A stretch of DNA of 64,000 bases from Xenophilus sp. E41 (lineage in GTDB: Bacteria > Pseudomonadota > Gammaproteobacteria > Burkholderiales > Burkholderiaceae_C). Shown piece by piece: positions 48,473 to 57,436 of this stretch. Within the stretch, counting starts at the first letter, position 1. Each line of letters starts with the position of its first letter. Location: assembly GCF_003671765.1 (NCBI RefSeq), contig NZ_QPIB01000007.1, positions 441,536 through 505,535 on the forward strand. Reading direction: 5' to 3'. The notes beneath the pieces were generated by a model. It saw only the letters and a list, made by a program, of their open reading frames with translations. It was not told the origin of the DNA and did not search any database. The translations under genes and the position numbers were made by a program.

Positions 48473-49123
48473 ATGAAGAAACTGAATAAAGTGGCGATGA
48501 TGTTTGCAGTCGCTGCGCTCGCCACGGCCGCAGGCGCGCAGACCCGTGTCACCGCCGCAAACGGTGGTCCCGTGATCGACAACTGGCAGAACGGCACCGG
48601 CGAACTGGTCTGGAAGAACGGCACCAACGAACTGTGCTGGCGCGATGCCAACTGGACCCCGGCAACGGCCGCCGTCGGCTGCGACGGCGCCCTGGTGCCT
48701 GCCGCTCCCGCCGCAACGCCTGCCGCCCCGGCTGCTCCGGCCGCTCCGGCTGCTCCCCCGGTCGCCGCCTCGAAGGTCACCTTCGCTGCCGACGCCTTCT
48801 TCGACTTCGACAAGTCGGTGCTCAAGCCCGAAGGTCGCGCGAAGCTGGACGATCTGGTCTCGAAGATCCGCGGCATCAACCTCGAAGTCATCATCGCCGT
48901 CGGCCACACCGACTCGATCGGTAGCGTCGCCTACAACCAGCGTCTGTCGGTGCGTCGTGCCGAAGCCGTCAAGGCCTACCTGGTCAGCAAGGGCATCGAG
49001 CGCAACCGCGTGTACACCGAAGGCAAGGGCAAGAGCCAGCCGGTCGCGGACAACCGCACCAAGGAAGGCCGCGCCAAGAACCGCCGCGTGGAAATCGAAG
49101 TGGTCGGCACCCGCCCCAACTGA
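48473..49123 (+). CDS. OmpA-family outer-membrane/peptidoglycan-associated protein
   Basis: 216 aa with a signal peptide (about 22 residues, ending AAGAQ). The short N-terminal domain contains GELVWKNGTNELCWRDANWTPATAAVGCDGAL with two cysteines that could form a disulfide. A Pro/Ala linker (about 77-100) leads to a C-terminal OmpA/MotB domain with FFDFDKSVLKPEGRAKLDDL, AVGHTDSIGSVAYNQRLSVRRAEAV and RTKEGRAKNRRVEIEV, which binds peptidoglycan. There is no eight-stranded barrel, so it is a betaproteobacterial short OmpA. AGAGGAG precedes the ATG. It is divergent from gyrA. Confidence 0.94.
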   Translation: MKKLNKVAMMFAVAALATAAGAQTRVTAANGGPVIDNWQNGTGELVWKNGTNELCWRDANWTPATAAVGCDGALVPAAPAATPAAPAAPAAPAAPPVAASKVTFAADAFFDFDKSVLKPEGRAKLDDLVSKIRGINLEVIIAVGHTDSIGSVAYNQRLSVRRAEAVKAYLVSKGIERNRVYTEGKGKSQPVADNRTKEGRAKNRRVEIEVVGTRPN

Positions 49124-49146
49124 TTCCGCAAGCTTCGGCTTTGAAG

Positions 49147-49172
49147 AACCCCGCTTTGGCGGGGTTTTTTTA
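49147..49172 (+). terminator. Intrinsic terminator after the OmpA-like gene
   Basis: AACCCCGC/GCGGGGTT stem with a 4-nt loop, followed by seven T residues, about 25 bp after the stop codon. The complement also has an A-to-T-rich side, but no leftward gene ends here. Confidence 0.9.
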
Positions 49173-49246
49173 TTTCTACGCCACAACGCAGCGGACCGAC
49201 TTGGCGCGCGTTCGCGTCCGCGCGCGCAACTTGATAATCTGCCGAC

Positions 49247-49966
49247 ATGACCGACAACCTCAATGCCGACCCTGCGGAGTTGGCGAAATTTTCCGAACTC
49301 GCACACCGATGGTGGGATCTCGACAGCGAATTCCGGCCCCTGCATGAAATCAATCCGCTGAGGCTCGAGTGGATCGAATCGCAAGCGCCCCTGGCGGGGC
49401 GTCGCGTGCTGGACGTGGGCTGTGGCGGCGGCATCTTGGCCGACGCGATGGCGCGTCGCGGTGCGGACGTGCTGGGCATCGATCTCGCCTCCAAGGCCTT
49501 GAAGGTCGCCCAACTGCATGCGCTCGAGGCGGGGACTCGCGGCGTCAAATACCGCGAGGTCAGCGCCGAGGCCCTGGCGGCCGAAGCGCCTGCCAGCTTC
49601 GATGTGGTGACCTGCATGGAGATGCTGGAACACGTGCCCGATCCCGCCTCCGTGGTGCAGGCCTGCGCCGACCTGGCCAAGCCCGGCGGCTGGGTGTTCT
49701 TCTCTACCATCAATCGCAACGCCAAAGCCTTTCTCCTCGCCATCGTCGGTGCCGAGTACGTGCTCGGCATGCTGCCTCGCGGCACGCACGAGTACCGCAA
49801 GCTGATCCGGCCCAGCGAACTGGCGGCGCATTGCCGCGCGGCGCGGCTGGACGTCGGTCCGATGCGGGGCATGGCTTACAACCCGATCACGCGACGCTAC
49901 TGGCTGAACGCCGATACCGGCGTGAACTATCTGGTGGCGACGCGCAAGCCGCCGGTGGCTGCATGA
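49247..49966 (+). CDS. ubiG: Ubiquinone biosynthesis O-methyltransferase UbiG
   Basis: 239 aa. UbiG makes both O-methyl groups of ubiquinone using S-adenosylmethionine. The family pattern [38 protein letters not shown] opens the protein; the SAM motif I is [17 protein letters not shown], then [16 protein letters not shown] and [15 protein letters not shown] lies 8 nt before the ATG with no Shine-Dalgarno, so the mRNA may be leaderless. gph follows after 31 bp, as in many Burkholderiales. Confidence 0.97.
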   Translation: MTDNLNADPAELAKFSELAHRWWDLDSEFRPLHEINPLRLEWIESQAPLAGRRVLDVGCGGGILADAMARRGADVLGIDLASKALKVAQLHALEAGTRGVKYREVSAEALAAEAPASFDVVTCMEMLEHVPDPASVVQACADLAKPGGWVFFSTINRNAKAFLLAIVGAEYVLGMLPRGTHEYRKLIRPSELAAHCRAARLDVGPMRGMAYNPITRRYWLNADTGVNYLVATRKPPVAA

Positions 49967-49997
49967 GTCCCCGCCCGACCGTCCCGAAGGTGCCCCG

Positions 49998-50666
49998 ATG
50001 AGCACATGGCGTCCACGTGCGGTGCTGTTCGATCTCGACGGCACCCTGATCGACAGCGCCCCCGACCTCGGCGCGGCAGCCGACAAGATGCGCACAGAGC
50101 GCGGCCTGGCGTCGCTGCCCCTGGACGACTACCGGCCGATGGCCGGGGCCGGCGCCCGCGGCATGCTGGGCGTGGCCTTCGGCATCACCCCCGAGGCGCC
50201 GGAGTTCGCCGCCTTGCGCGAGGAGTTCTTCCAGAACTACGAAGCTCGCATGCTGGACAACACCTTCATCTTCGACGGGGTGGCCGAGCTGATCGCGGAA
50301 CTGCGCAGCGCCGGGCTCGCGTGGGGCGTGGTCACCAACAAGTCCAGGCGCTTCACCGAACCGCTCACCGCGTCACTGGCGCTGTTCGGCAGTGCGGGTG
50401 CCATCGTGAGCGGCGACAGCACCCCGTACGCCAAGCCGCATCCGGAGCCGCTGTTCGAAGCGGCGCGCCGGCTGGGCCTGCCGGCGGCAGATTGCATCTA
50501 TGTGGGCGACGACGAGCGCGACATGGTGGCCGGCCGCGCCGCGGGCATGCGCACCGTCGCGGCGACCTATGGTTACCTCGGCGCCGATGCCGACACCACC
50601 CTCTGGAAGGCCGATGCCGCGATCGCCGAGCCGCTCGAGCTCTTGAAATGGCTGCATACGGACTAA
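49998..50666 (+). CDS. gph: Phosphoglycolate phosphatase, HAD superfamily
   Basis: 222 aa. The HAD motif FDLDGTLIDSAPDL gives nucleophile D12 and acid D14; VVTNKSRR is motif II, SGDSTPYAKPHPEPL motif III with its Lys, and YVGDDERDMVAGRAAGM motif IV. It hydrolyses 2-phosphoglycolate from repair of 3'-phosphoglycolate ends or photorespiration-like oxygenation; related HAD phosphatases such as pyrophosphatase or N-acetylmuramate-6-phosphate phosphatase cannot be wholly excluded. It follows ubiG. The ssrA promoter probably lies in its last codons. Confidence 0.92.
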   Translation: MSTWRPRAVLFDLDGTLIDSAPDLGAAADKMRTERGLASLPLDDYRPMAGAGARGMLGVAFGITPEAPEFAALREEFFQNYEARMLDNTFIFDGVAELIAELRSAGLAWGVVTNKSRRFTEPLTASLALFGSAGAIVSGDSTPYAKPHPEPLFEAARRLGLPAADCIYVGDDERDMVAGRAAGMRTVAATYGYLGADADTTLWKADAAIAEPLELLKWLHTD

Positions 50667-50669
50667 AAT
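50643..50669 (+). promoter_or_regulatory. Probable ssrA promoter inside the end of gph
   Basis: TTGAAA (50643-50648) and TAAAAT (50664-50669), 15 bp apart, lie at the end of gph, and the -10 contains its TAA stop. The tmRNA 5' end at 50680 is 11 bp downstream. The spacing is shorter than the usual 17 bp; TCTTGA with 17 bp spacing is an alternative -35. Confidence 0.5.
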
Positions 50670-50679
50670 AACGAGTCCA

Positions 50680-51065
50680 GGGGCTGCACTGGTTTCGACG
50701 TGGGTTCGGGATCGCAGCGGGGCATGTCGAGCTGAATGCGCTCGTTAAACAGATTCAAACAAACTAACTGCAAACGACGAACGTTTCGCACTCGCCGCTT
50801 AAACCCGGTGAGCCTTGCAACAGTTGGCCGATGGGCTGGGCAAGGGGGCGTTAGAGCAATCTGACGCCTCCCGGCTGCAAGGTTAATTACATTGGCTGGC
50901 CGCCGTCCGGGCACCTTGGGCGGCGGCGAGATTCAAGGGTGCTGGCGGCCGGTGTAGCGTGCGACTGCGCGACGCCGGTGGCGAGATCCAAATCAGATCG
51001 CTAAACATGTAGAACTGCGCGACGATGGCTTGCGGACGGGGGTTCAAATCCCCCCAGCTCCACCA
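50680..51065 (+). ncRNA. ssrA: Transfer-messenger RNA (tmRNA)
   Basis: tmRNA rescues stalled ribosomes by tagging the nascent peptide. The 5' end GGGGCTGCACTGGTTTCGAC pairs with the 3' end CAGCTCC and ends in ACCA, as in alanine-accepting tRNA-like domains, with a GGTTCAAATCC T-loop. The tag reading frame at 50770-50802 encodes ANDERFALAA followed by TAA, the usual betaproteobacterial tag. It lies between gph and a methyltransferase gene. Confidence 0.98.
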
Positions 51066-51074
51066 CACGACAAG

Positions 51075-51106
51075 GGCCGGATTCTCACGAATCCGGCCTT
51101 TTTTTT
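51075..51106 (+). terminator. Intrinsic terminator of ssrA
   Basis: A perfect 10-bp stem GGCCGGATTC/GAATCCGGCC with loop TCAC is followed by eight T residues, 9 bp after the mature tmRNA 3' end. Confidence 0.95.
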
Positions 51107-51232
51107 GTTGCGTGGCCATCGATGGGCGGGCTTATAGTCGGCGCTCTTCGCCCTGCCGGACGCGCTCCCGGCCTCGTGCGCGAAGCGACAACAAGAACAT
51201 CGCGACCATCATCACGCCGAGGGACCCACCGC

Positions 51233-52828
51233 ATGTCGGATGCACTGACCAGCACGATCACGTCGTACTACGACAGCGTTCCCTACGACTCCCACCCCTT
51301 TCCCCAAAGCTCCATCGAACACCTCGAGGCCCTGGCCTGGCTGTTCGGCCTGGAGGCGCCCGCCCTGGCCCGCGCACGCGTGCTCGAACTGGGCTGTGCC
51401 TCGGGTGGCAACCTGATCCCGATGGGCGCCCGACATCCGCAGGCGAAGCTGCTGGGGGTCGATCTCTCCCCGGTCCAGATCCAACAGGGGCAGCGCATGC
51501 TGGCTCAGACGCGGGTCACGAACGTGGAGCTGCGGACGCTGAGCATCACCGACATCGACGAAAGCCTCGGCGAGTTCGACTACATCATCTGCCATGGCGT
51601 CTACAGCTGGGTGCCCGAAGCCGTCCAGGAAGCCATCCTGCGCGTGTGTTCGCGCCATCTCGCCGCCGGCGGCGTGGCGTACATCAGCTACAACGTCTAT
51701 CCCGGCTGGAAGGCGCGCGAGATCGTCCGCGACGCGATGATCCTGCGTGGCGGGCCGCGTGACGCGCCTGAAGAGAAGCTCTCGTACGCACGCGGCATGC
51801 TCGAGTTCCTCGAGGGGTCCGCGAGGCCCGACAGCGTCCTGAAGAAGACGCTGGAAGAGACCATGCCCATCGTGCGCGGCTCGCACGATTCCTACCTGCT
51901 GCACGAGTTTCTCGAGCCCTGCAACGCACCCTGCTATTTCAAGGAGTTCGTCGGCCGTGCCGACGCCCAGGGCCTGAGCTACCTGTGCGACGCCGAACCC
52001 TCGACCATGTTCGTGCAGAACTATGGCGACAAGGTGCGGGAGCCCCTGCTGCGCGAGTGCGGCGGCAGCCAGATCCTCATGGAGCAATACCTGGACTTCC
52101 TGGTCAACCGCACCTTCCGCCAGACCCTCCTGGTCAAGCAGGCGCGCAATGGCGACATCCGTTATCGCCTCGATCGGGACCGGCTGCGCAAGCTCCACTA
52201 CGCCGGCACCTTCTCGGCCGCCGATGGCTCGCCACTGACCCTCGACGCGCGCGACCAGCCGAGCAACGCCATTCGCAACCTCAAGATCACGTTGCGTCTG
52301 CCGGTCCACAAGGCGGTGGCCCAACTGCTGGACGAACGCTATCCCGCGACGGTGCCTGTCGATGAGCTGGTCGAGGCGGTGTCCGCACGCATCGGCGAGC
52401 CGCATGCGGCAGTGGACGCTGCGGTCGTCGCGATGCTGGAGGAACTCCTGATCCTCGGCGCGGTGCGCATCCGCCGCACGCCGGTCGTCACGGCTGCGGC
52501 CATCGCGGCGACACCGCAGGCGCTGATGTCGGTGCGGCAGTCGCCCGGCCTGCCGCTGGCTGCCGGGCAGAGCGCCAGCGTGTGCAACCAGTGGCACGAG
52601 CCGGTGGGCCTGTCCCTGCTCGAGCGCTGCGTGCTGCCCCTGCTCGACGGAGCGCACAGCCATGAACAACTGGCCGAACATCTCCGGTCCGAAGCGCGGG
52701 CCGACCGCCTGCGTTTCATCAAGGACGAGCGACCGATCACCGACGATGCCGAGCTGCACGAGTTCACGCGGCAGCAGGTCACACTCGTGCTCAAGGATCT
52801 GCGGCGCAAGGCGCTGCTGATCGCCTGA
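51233..52828 (+). CDS. SAM-dependent methyltransferase with C-terminal methyltransferase-regulatory domain
   Basis: 531 aa. The N-terminal class I methyltransferase domain (about 1-190) has SYYDSVPYDSHPFPQSSIEHL, motif I VLELGCASGGNLIPMGARHP and ICHGVYSWVPEAVQEAIL. The middle (about 200-290) fits the methyltransferase regulatory domain, and the C-terminal part is a winged-helix-like region. The substrate is unknown; some relatives act on proteins or small molecules. It is a single gene downstream of ssrA, and its start at MSDALTSTITSYY lacks a strong Shine-Dalgarno. Confidence 0.88.
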   Translation: MSDALTSTITSYYDSVPYDSHPFPQSSIEHLEALAWLFGLEAPALARARVLELGCASGGNLIPMGARHPQAKLLGVDLSPVQIQQGQRMLAQTRVTNVELRTLSITDIDESLGEFDYIICHGVYSWVPEAVQEAILRVCSRHLAAGGVAYISYNVYPGWKAREIVRDAMILRGGPRDAPEEKLSYARGMLEFLEGSARPDSVLKKTLEETMPIVRGSHDSYLLHEFLEPCNAPCYFKEFVGRADAQGLSYLCDAEPSTMFVQNYGDKVREPLLRECGGSQILMEQYLDFLVNRTFRQTLLVKQARNGDIRYRLDRDRLRKLHYAGTFSAADGSPLTLDARDQPSNAIRNLKITLRLPVHKAVAQLLDERYPATVPVDELVEAVSARIGEPHAAVDAAVVAMLEELLILGAVRIRRTPVVTAAAIAATPQALMSVRQSPGLPLAAGQSASVCNQWHEPVGLSLLERCVLPLLDGAHSHEQLAEHLRSEARADRLRFIKDERPITDDAELHEFTRQQVTLVLKDLRRKALLIA

Positions 52829-52938
52829 GCGCGGCATGCCACCGATGCCTTCCGCTTGCATTTTTCATCGCCGGGCCGCCCGGAATGAAAGGCGCCCTCT
52901 GGGGAGCATGGGGACACTTTTTTGAACAGGAGACGACG

Positions 52939-54675
52939 ATGAAGCAGTTTGCATGGACCCACTCGACGCGCGCCGCGCTGGCCGCTGCCCTCGCACTGTG
53001 CGGCGGCGGCCAGGCCATGGCGGCATCGCAGGCGCCGGTCATGGCCGAGAACGGCATGGTCGTCACGGCCCAGCACCTGGCCACGAAGGTGGGCGTCGAC
53101 GTACTCAAGCGCGGCGGCAATGCGGTCGATGCCGCGGTCGCCGTCGGCTACGCGCTGGCCGTGGTCTACCCCGCAGCCGGCAATCTCGGCGGTGGCGGCT
53201 TCATGACCATCCAGCTCGCCGACGGACGCAAGACCTTTCTCGACTTCCGGGAGAAGGCGCCGCTGGCCGCCAAGCCCGACATGTACCTCGACAAGGACGG
53301 CAACGTCGTCAAGGGCCTGTCGACCAAGGGCCACCTGGCCGTGGGCGTGCCGGGCAGCGTCTCGGGCATGGAATACGCACGCGAGAAGTACGGCACGATG
53401 CAGCGCGCCGCATTGCTCAAGCCCTCGATCGACCTGGCCGAGAAGGGCTTCGTGCTCGAGCAGGGCGACATCGACATGTTCAACACCGCCACGGCCGACT
53501 TCAAGGCCGACCCGGCCACGGCGGCGATCTTCCTGAACAAGGGCGAGGCCTTCAAGGTCGGCGAGAAGATCGTGCAGAAGGACCTGGGCAAGACCTTGCG
53601 CGAGGTCAGCACCAAGGGCACCGACGGCTTCTACAAGGGCTGGGTGGCCAAGGCCATCGCAGACTCGAGCGCGGCGGGCAAGGGCATCATCACCACCGAA
53701 GACCTCGCGCAGTACAAGACGCGCGAGATGGCGCCGGTGGAATGCGACTACCGCGGCTACCGCGTCGTGTCGGCGCCGCCGCCGAGCTCGGGCGGCGTGA
53801 TCATCTGCGAGATGCTCAACATCCTCGAGGGTTACCCGCTCAAGGACCTGGGCTGGCGCTCGGCGCAGGCCACGCACTACCAGATCGAGGCCATGCGGCA
53901 CGCCTACGTGGACCGCAACAGCTACCTGGGCGACCCGGACTTCGTGAAGAACCCGCTCGACCGTCTGCTCGACAAGGGCTACGCCGAGAAGATCCGCGCC
54001 GTCATCGACCCGCAGAAGGCCGGCGTGTCCAAGGACATCAAGCCGGGCGTGGCGCCGCACGAAGGCAGCAACACCACGCACTATTCGATCGCCGACAAGT
54101 GGGGCAATGCGGTGTCGGTGACCTACACGCTCAACGACTGGTTCGGCGCCAAGGTCACGGCCGCAAAGACTGGCGTGCTGCTGAACAACGAGATGGACGA
54201 CTTCACCTCGAAGGTCGGCGTGCCCAACCTCTACGGCCTGGTGCAGGGCGAGGCCAACAAGATCGAGCCCGGCAAGCGGCCGCTCTCGTCGATAAGCCCC
54301 ACCATCGTCAGCAAGGACGGCAAGCCCGTCATGGTGGTCGGCACGCCGGGCGGCAGCCGCATCATCACGGCCGTGATGCTGACCATGATCAACGCCATCG
54401 ACTACGGCATGAACGTGCAGGAGGCCGTCGACGCGCCTCGCTTCCACCAGCAGTGGCTGCCCGACGTGACCAACGTCGAGGCCTACGCGCTCAGCCCCGA
54501 CACGCGCAAGATCCTCACCGACATGGGCCACAACCTGGGGGTGCCGCAGCCGGCCAACCACCTGGCGGCCATCATCGTCGGCGCGCCCTCGCTGGGCGGC
54601 AAGCCGGTGGGCAACAACCGCTTCTACGGCGCCAACGATCCGCGCCGCAACACGGGGTTGGCGCTGGGTTATTGA
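52939..54675 (+). CDS. ggt: Gamma-glutamyltransferase
   Basis: 578 aa periplasmic N-terminal-nucleophile hydrolase that splits gamma-glutamyl bonds such as in glutathione. A signal peptide of about 27 residues ends GQAMA. The precursor cleaves itself before the catalytic Thr at about residue 379 in EGSNTTHYSIADKWGNAVSVTYTLN. AVAVGYALAVVYPAAGNLGGGGFMT and GGTPGGSRI-like VVGTPGGSRIITAVML are other signatures. GGAGACG precedes the chosen ATG; an in-frame ATG 18 codons upstream would break the signal peptide. Single gene. Confidence 0.96.
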   Translation: MKQFAWTHSTRAALAAALALCGGGQAMAASQAPVMAENGMVVTAQHLATKVGVDVLKRGGNAVDAAVAVGYALAVVYPAAGNLGGGGFMTIQLADGRKTFLDFREKAPLAAKPDMYLDKDGNVVKGLSTKGHLAVGVPGSVSGMEYAREKYGTMQRAALLKPSIDLAEKGFVLEQGDIDMFNTATADFKADPATAAIFLNKGEAFKVGEKIVQKDLGKTLREVSTKGTDGFYKGWVAKAIADSSAAGKGIITTEDLAQYKTREMAPVECDYRGYRVVSAPPPSSGGVIICEMLNILEGYPLKDLGWRSAQATHYQIEAMRHAYVDRNSYLGDPDFVKNPLDRLLDKGYAEKIRAVIDPQKAGVSKDIKPGVAPHEGSNTTHYSIADKWGNAVSVTYTLNDWFGAKVTAAKTGVLLNNEMDDFTSKVGVPNLYGLVQGEANKIEPGKRPLSSISPTIVSKDGKPVMVVGTPGGSRIITAVMLTMINAIDYGMNVQEAVDAPRFHQQWLPDVTNVEAYALSPDTRKILTDMGHNLGVPQPANHLAAIIVGAPSLGGKPVGNNRFYGANDPRRNTGLALGY

Positions 54676-54743
54676 GCCGCGTTCTCCCCAGCGGCCGTGC
54701 CCTGGTGGCACGGCCGCTTTTTCTTCCAGCCATCGGCGAGGCC

Positions 54744-55481
54744 ATGCAACTCCAGGATCTTCTCTACAGCCAGGGCTTCGGCACGCGCCGCGTCTGCGCG
54801 GGCCTCGTTCAACAGGGCTTCGTGGCCGTGGACGCCGTGGATGCGCCGGAGCCAGCGACGGAACTGATGGCAGCCGACGGCCTGCGCTTCACCGTGCAGG
54901 GCACGCCGTGGGAATACCACGCCAAGGCCTACCTGATGCTGCACAAGCCGGCCGGCACCGAGTGTTCGCAGAAGCCTTCGGCCTGGCCCAGCATCTACAC
55001 CCTGCTGCCTGCGCCGCTGCGCCAGCGGCCGGTCAAGGGCGGCCAGCCGGGCGTACAGGCCATCGGCCGGCTGGACCAGGACACGACCGGCCTGCTGCTG
55101 CTCAGCGACGACGGCCAGTTCATCCACCGCATGGCGTCGCCCAAGCACCATGTGCCCAAGGTCTACGAGGCGACGACCGCCGACGCCCTGACCGACGCGC
55201 AGATCCAGCGCCTGCTGGCCGGCGTGGTGCTCGACGACGATCCGAAGCCCGTGCGTGCGGCCGCGGCCGAGGCGGTGGCCACCCACCACCTGCGACTCAC
55301 GCTCACCGAGGGCAAATACCACCAGGTCAAGCGCATGGTCGCCGCCGTGGGCAACCGGGTGACGGCGCTGCACCGCAGTGCCATCGGCGGCCTGGTGCTG
55401 CCGGCCGACCTGGCGCCGGGCCAGTGGCGCTGGCTTCGACCCGACGAGCTTCAGGCGGTGCGGCAGTCGGGGTCCGCCTGA
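54744..55481 (+). CDS. rsuA: 16S rRNA pseudouridine synthase, RsuA family
   Basis: 245 aa. The N-terminal S4-like RNA-binding segment (about 1-55) is followed by the synthase domain with the catalytic Asp D111 in AIGRLDQDTTGLLLLSDDG, and KVYEAT, GKYHQVKRMVAAVGNRVTALHR, which are RsuA/RluB/E/F-family motifs. RsuA modifies U516 of 16S rRNA; a RluE-type 23S activity is an alternative because the subfamilies differ subtly. It is 68 bp after ggt. Confidence 0.9.
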   Translation: MQLQDLLYSQGFGTRRVCAGLVQQGFVAVDAVDAPEPATELMAADGLRFTVQGTPWEYHAKAYLMLHKPAGTECSQKPSAWPSIYTLLPAPLRQRPVKGGQPGVQAIGRLDQDTTGLLLLSDDGQFIHRMASPKHHVPKVYEATTADALTDAQIQRLLAGVVLDDDPKPVRAAAAEAVATHHLRLTLTEGKYHQVKRMVAAVGNRVTALHRSAIGGLVLPADLAPGQWRWLRPDELQAVRQSGSA

Positions 55482-55584
55482 CGCGCGGTTCGCGCCTGCC
55501 GGCCCGTCGTCGCGGCGGTCTTTCCTGTCGGCCGCGCGGCAGCCTCGCTCGTTAAACTTTCCAGTCCCTTTCCGGAGCCGTGTC

Positions 55585-56598
55585 TTGCGCCTGTCCGTTC
55601 GCTCCCTGAGCCGCCTTGCGGCTCTTTTCGTTTGTCTGCTGGCCTGCGCGGCCGCACCGGCCCAACCGGCCGCTCCCGCGACAGCGTCGGCCCCGCCACT
55701 GTTCGTGCTCAATTCGCTCGACGCCTCGGTCAGCCTGATCGATCCCGCCACCTGGACCGAACGCAACCGCGTCGCGGTGGGCAAGGAGCCGCACCACATC
55801 TACATGACGCCGGACCAGAAGTCGGTGATCGTGGCCAACTCGGCCGGCGATTCGCTGACCTTCTTCAACCCGCGCACGGGCGAGGTCCAGCGCACGGTCT
55901 ACGGCATCATCGATCCGTACCAGCTGCAGTTCTCGCCCGACATGAAGTGGTTCATCACGGCCGGCAACCGGCTGAACCACGTCGACGTCTACCGCTGGGA
56001 CGGCAGCAACCTGCAGTTGGCCAAGCGCATCCCGACCGGCAAGACGCCCAGCCACATCTGGATCGACGGCAAGAGCACGGTGGCCTACGTCACGATGCAG
56101 GACAGCGACGAGCTGATCGCCGTCGACCTGGCGACCCAGACCATCCGCTGGCGCACGCCCACCGGGCCGATGCCGGCCGACGTCTTCGGCATCCACGACG
56201 GCAAGACGCTGCTGGTCGGCCTGACCGGCGGCGACGGCGTGCAGGTCTTCGATGTGGCGGGCAAGGAGCCCAAGCTGGTCGGCAAGATCCCGACCGGCAA
56301 GGGCGCGCACGCCTTCCGTTCGGCGGGCGACGGCAAGTCGGTGTTCGTCAGCAACCGCGTCGCCAACTCCATCAGCCGCATCGACATCGCCACGCTCACC
56401 GTGGCTGCCACCTACCCCGTGCCCGGCGGCCCCGACTGCATGGACGTCTCGGCCGACGGCAAGACGCTCTTCGTCACCTCGCGCTGGGCCAAGAAGCTCA
56501 GCGTGGTCGACCTCGCGGCGGGCAAGGTGGTGCGCACCGTGAACGTGGGCCGCTCGCCCCACGGTGTGTGGACGGTCGAACATGCCCGGGTCCGCTGA
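55585..56598 (+). CDS. YncE/YVTN-family beta-propeller exported protein
   Basis: 337 aa with a signal peptide LRLSVRSLSRLAALFVCLLACAAAPAQ. The mature protein has about seven repeats of the YVTN type (for example PHHIYMTPDQKSVIVANSAGDSLTFFNPRTGEVQR and GPDCMDVSADGKTLFVTSRWAKKLSVVDLAAGKVVRTVNVGRSPHGVWT). Such proteins bind DNA, metals or substrates in the periplasm, and the role is uncertain. No ATG is suitable; a TTG at 55585 preceded by CCGGAG gives a full signal peptide. It overlaps the next gene by 17 bp, suggesting coupling. Confidence 0.88.
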   Translation: MRLSVRSLSRLAALFVCLLACAAAPAQPAAPATASAPPLFVLNSLDASVSLIDPATWTERNRVAVGKEPHHIYMTPDQKSVIVANSAGDSLTFFNPRTGEVQRTVYGIIDPYQLQFSPDMKWFITAGNRLNHVDVYRWDGSNLQLAKRIPTGKTPSHIWIDGKSTVAYVTMQDSDELIAVDLATQTIRWRTPTGPMPADVFGIHDGKTLLVGLTGGDGVQVFDVAGKEPKLVGKIPTGKGAHAFRSAGDGKSVFVSNRVANSISRIDIATLTVAATYPVPGGPDCMDVSADGKTLFVTSRWAKKLSVVDLAAGKVVRTVNVGRSPHGVWTVEHARVR

Positions 56599-57412
56599 AT
56601 TCCGGCCCGTCGGCGCGCTGCGCCAGGCCGCCGCGGTTGCTACCTTTTTCATAGCGGCCTGCGCAGCATCGGCGGGCGCTGCAGCCCAGAATGACTGCGA
56701 CAAGCCGGTCTACCTGACCTTCGACACCGGCCACATGGGCATCGCGCCGCTGGTGGCCGAGGTGCTCAGGCGCCAGGACGTGAAGGTCACCTTCTTCGCC
56801 GCCGCCGAGAAGACGCAGGACGGCGGCGACAGCCTCGACAACCGCTGGGCGCCCTGGTGGAAGGCCCGCGCGGCCGAGGGGCACGAGTTCGCTTCGCACA
56901 CCTACGACCATGCGTACTGGCGGGGCGACGTGAAGGGCGTGGAACCGAAATTCCGGATCCAGCCCAGCGCCGGCGCGTATGCGGGACGCACCTTCACCTG
57001 GGACGCGGCGCAGTACTGCCAGGAGATCCAGCGCTCGACCGACCGGCTGGCGCACATCACCGGCAAGAAGCCGCTGCCGCTCTTTCGCGCGCCGGGCGGC
57101 AAGACCTCGCCGCGCCTGCTGGCAGCCGCCAAGAGCTGCGGCTTCGCCCATGTCGGCTGGTCGCCCGCCGGCTTCCTGGGCGACGAGCTGCCGAGCGACA
57201 AGTACCCCAACGACAAGCTGCTGGCGCAGGCGCTGGAGCACATCCGGCCCGGCGACATCCTGCTGGCGCACCTGGGCATCTGGTCGCGCCAGGACCCGTG
57301 GGCGCCGGCCGACCTGGAGCCGCTGATCGTCGGCTTGAAGGCCAAGGGCTTCTGCTTCCGCACGCTGCGCCAGCATCCGGCGTACCGCGAGTGGATTGCC
57401 GCACACCCATGA
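56582..57412 (+). CDS. Exported polysaccharide deacetylase (NodB-like)
   Basis: 276 aa. Family carbohydrate-esterase-4 features are motif 1 VYLTFDTGHMG (46-51, usually TFDDGP), motif 2 EFASHTYDHAYW with the HX3H metal site, and motif 3 FRAPGGKTS. The second motif-1 Asp that normally binds metal is Thr here, so the metal site is altered. The signal peptide core AVATFFIAACAASAGAAAQ (residues 19-36) is encoded by dispersed repeat copy 7. It probably acts on peptidoglycan or another exopolysaccharide, but deacetylase activity is not proven. It overlaps the propeller gene by 17 bp. Confidence 0.88.
   Translation: MPGSAEFRPVGALRQAAAVATFFIAACAASAGAAAQNDCDKPVYLTFDTGHMGIAPLVAEVLRRQDVKVTFFAAAEKTQDGGDSLDNRWAPWWKARAAEGHEFASHTYDHAYWRGDVKGVEPKFRIQPSAGAYAGRTFTWDAAQYCQEIQRSTDRLAHITGKKPLPLFRAPGGKTSPRLLAAAKSCGFAHVGWSPAGFLGDELPSDKYPNDKLLAQALEHIRPGDILLAHLGIWSRQDPWAPADLEPLIVGLKAKGFCFRTLRQHPAYREWIAAHP
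56639..56692 (+). repeat. Dispersed repeat, copy 7, forming the signal peptide of the deacetylase
   Basis: GCTACCTTTTTCATAGC is followed by GGCGGGCGCTGCAGCC, matching the other copies in order and spacing. It encodes residues about 20-37 of the deacetylase, the hydrophobic core and cleavage region of its signal peptide. Confidence 0.65.
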
Positions 57413-57436
57413 AAGCACGCAGTCAGGTCGCCGGGG

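Noticed and set aside
51065-51232. Integrated element at the tmRNA 3' end
   Set aside because: tmRNA genes are frequent integration sites, but the sequence after the terminator leads directly to a methyltransferase gene with no integrase or duplicated 3' end.
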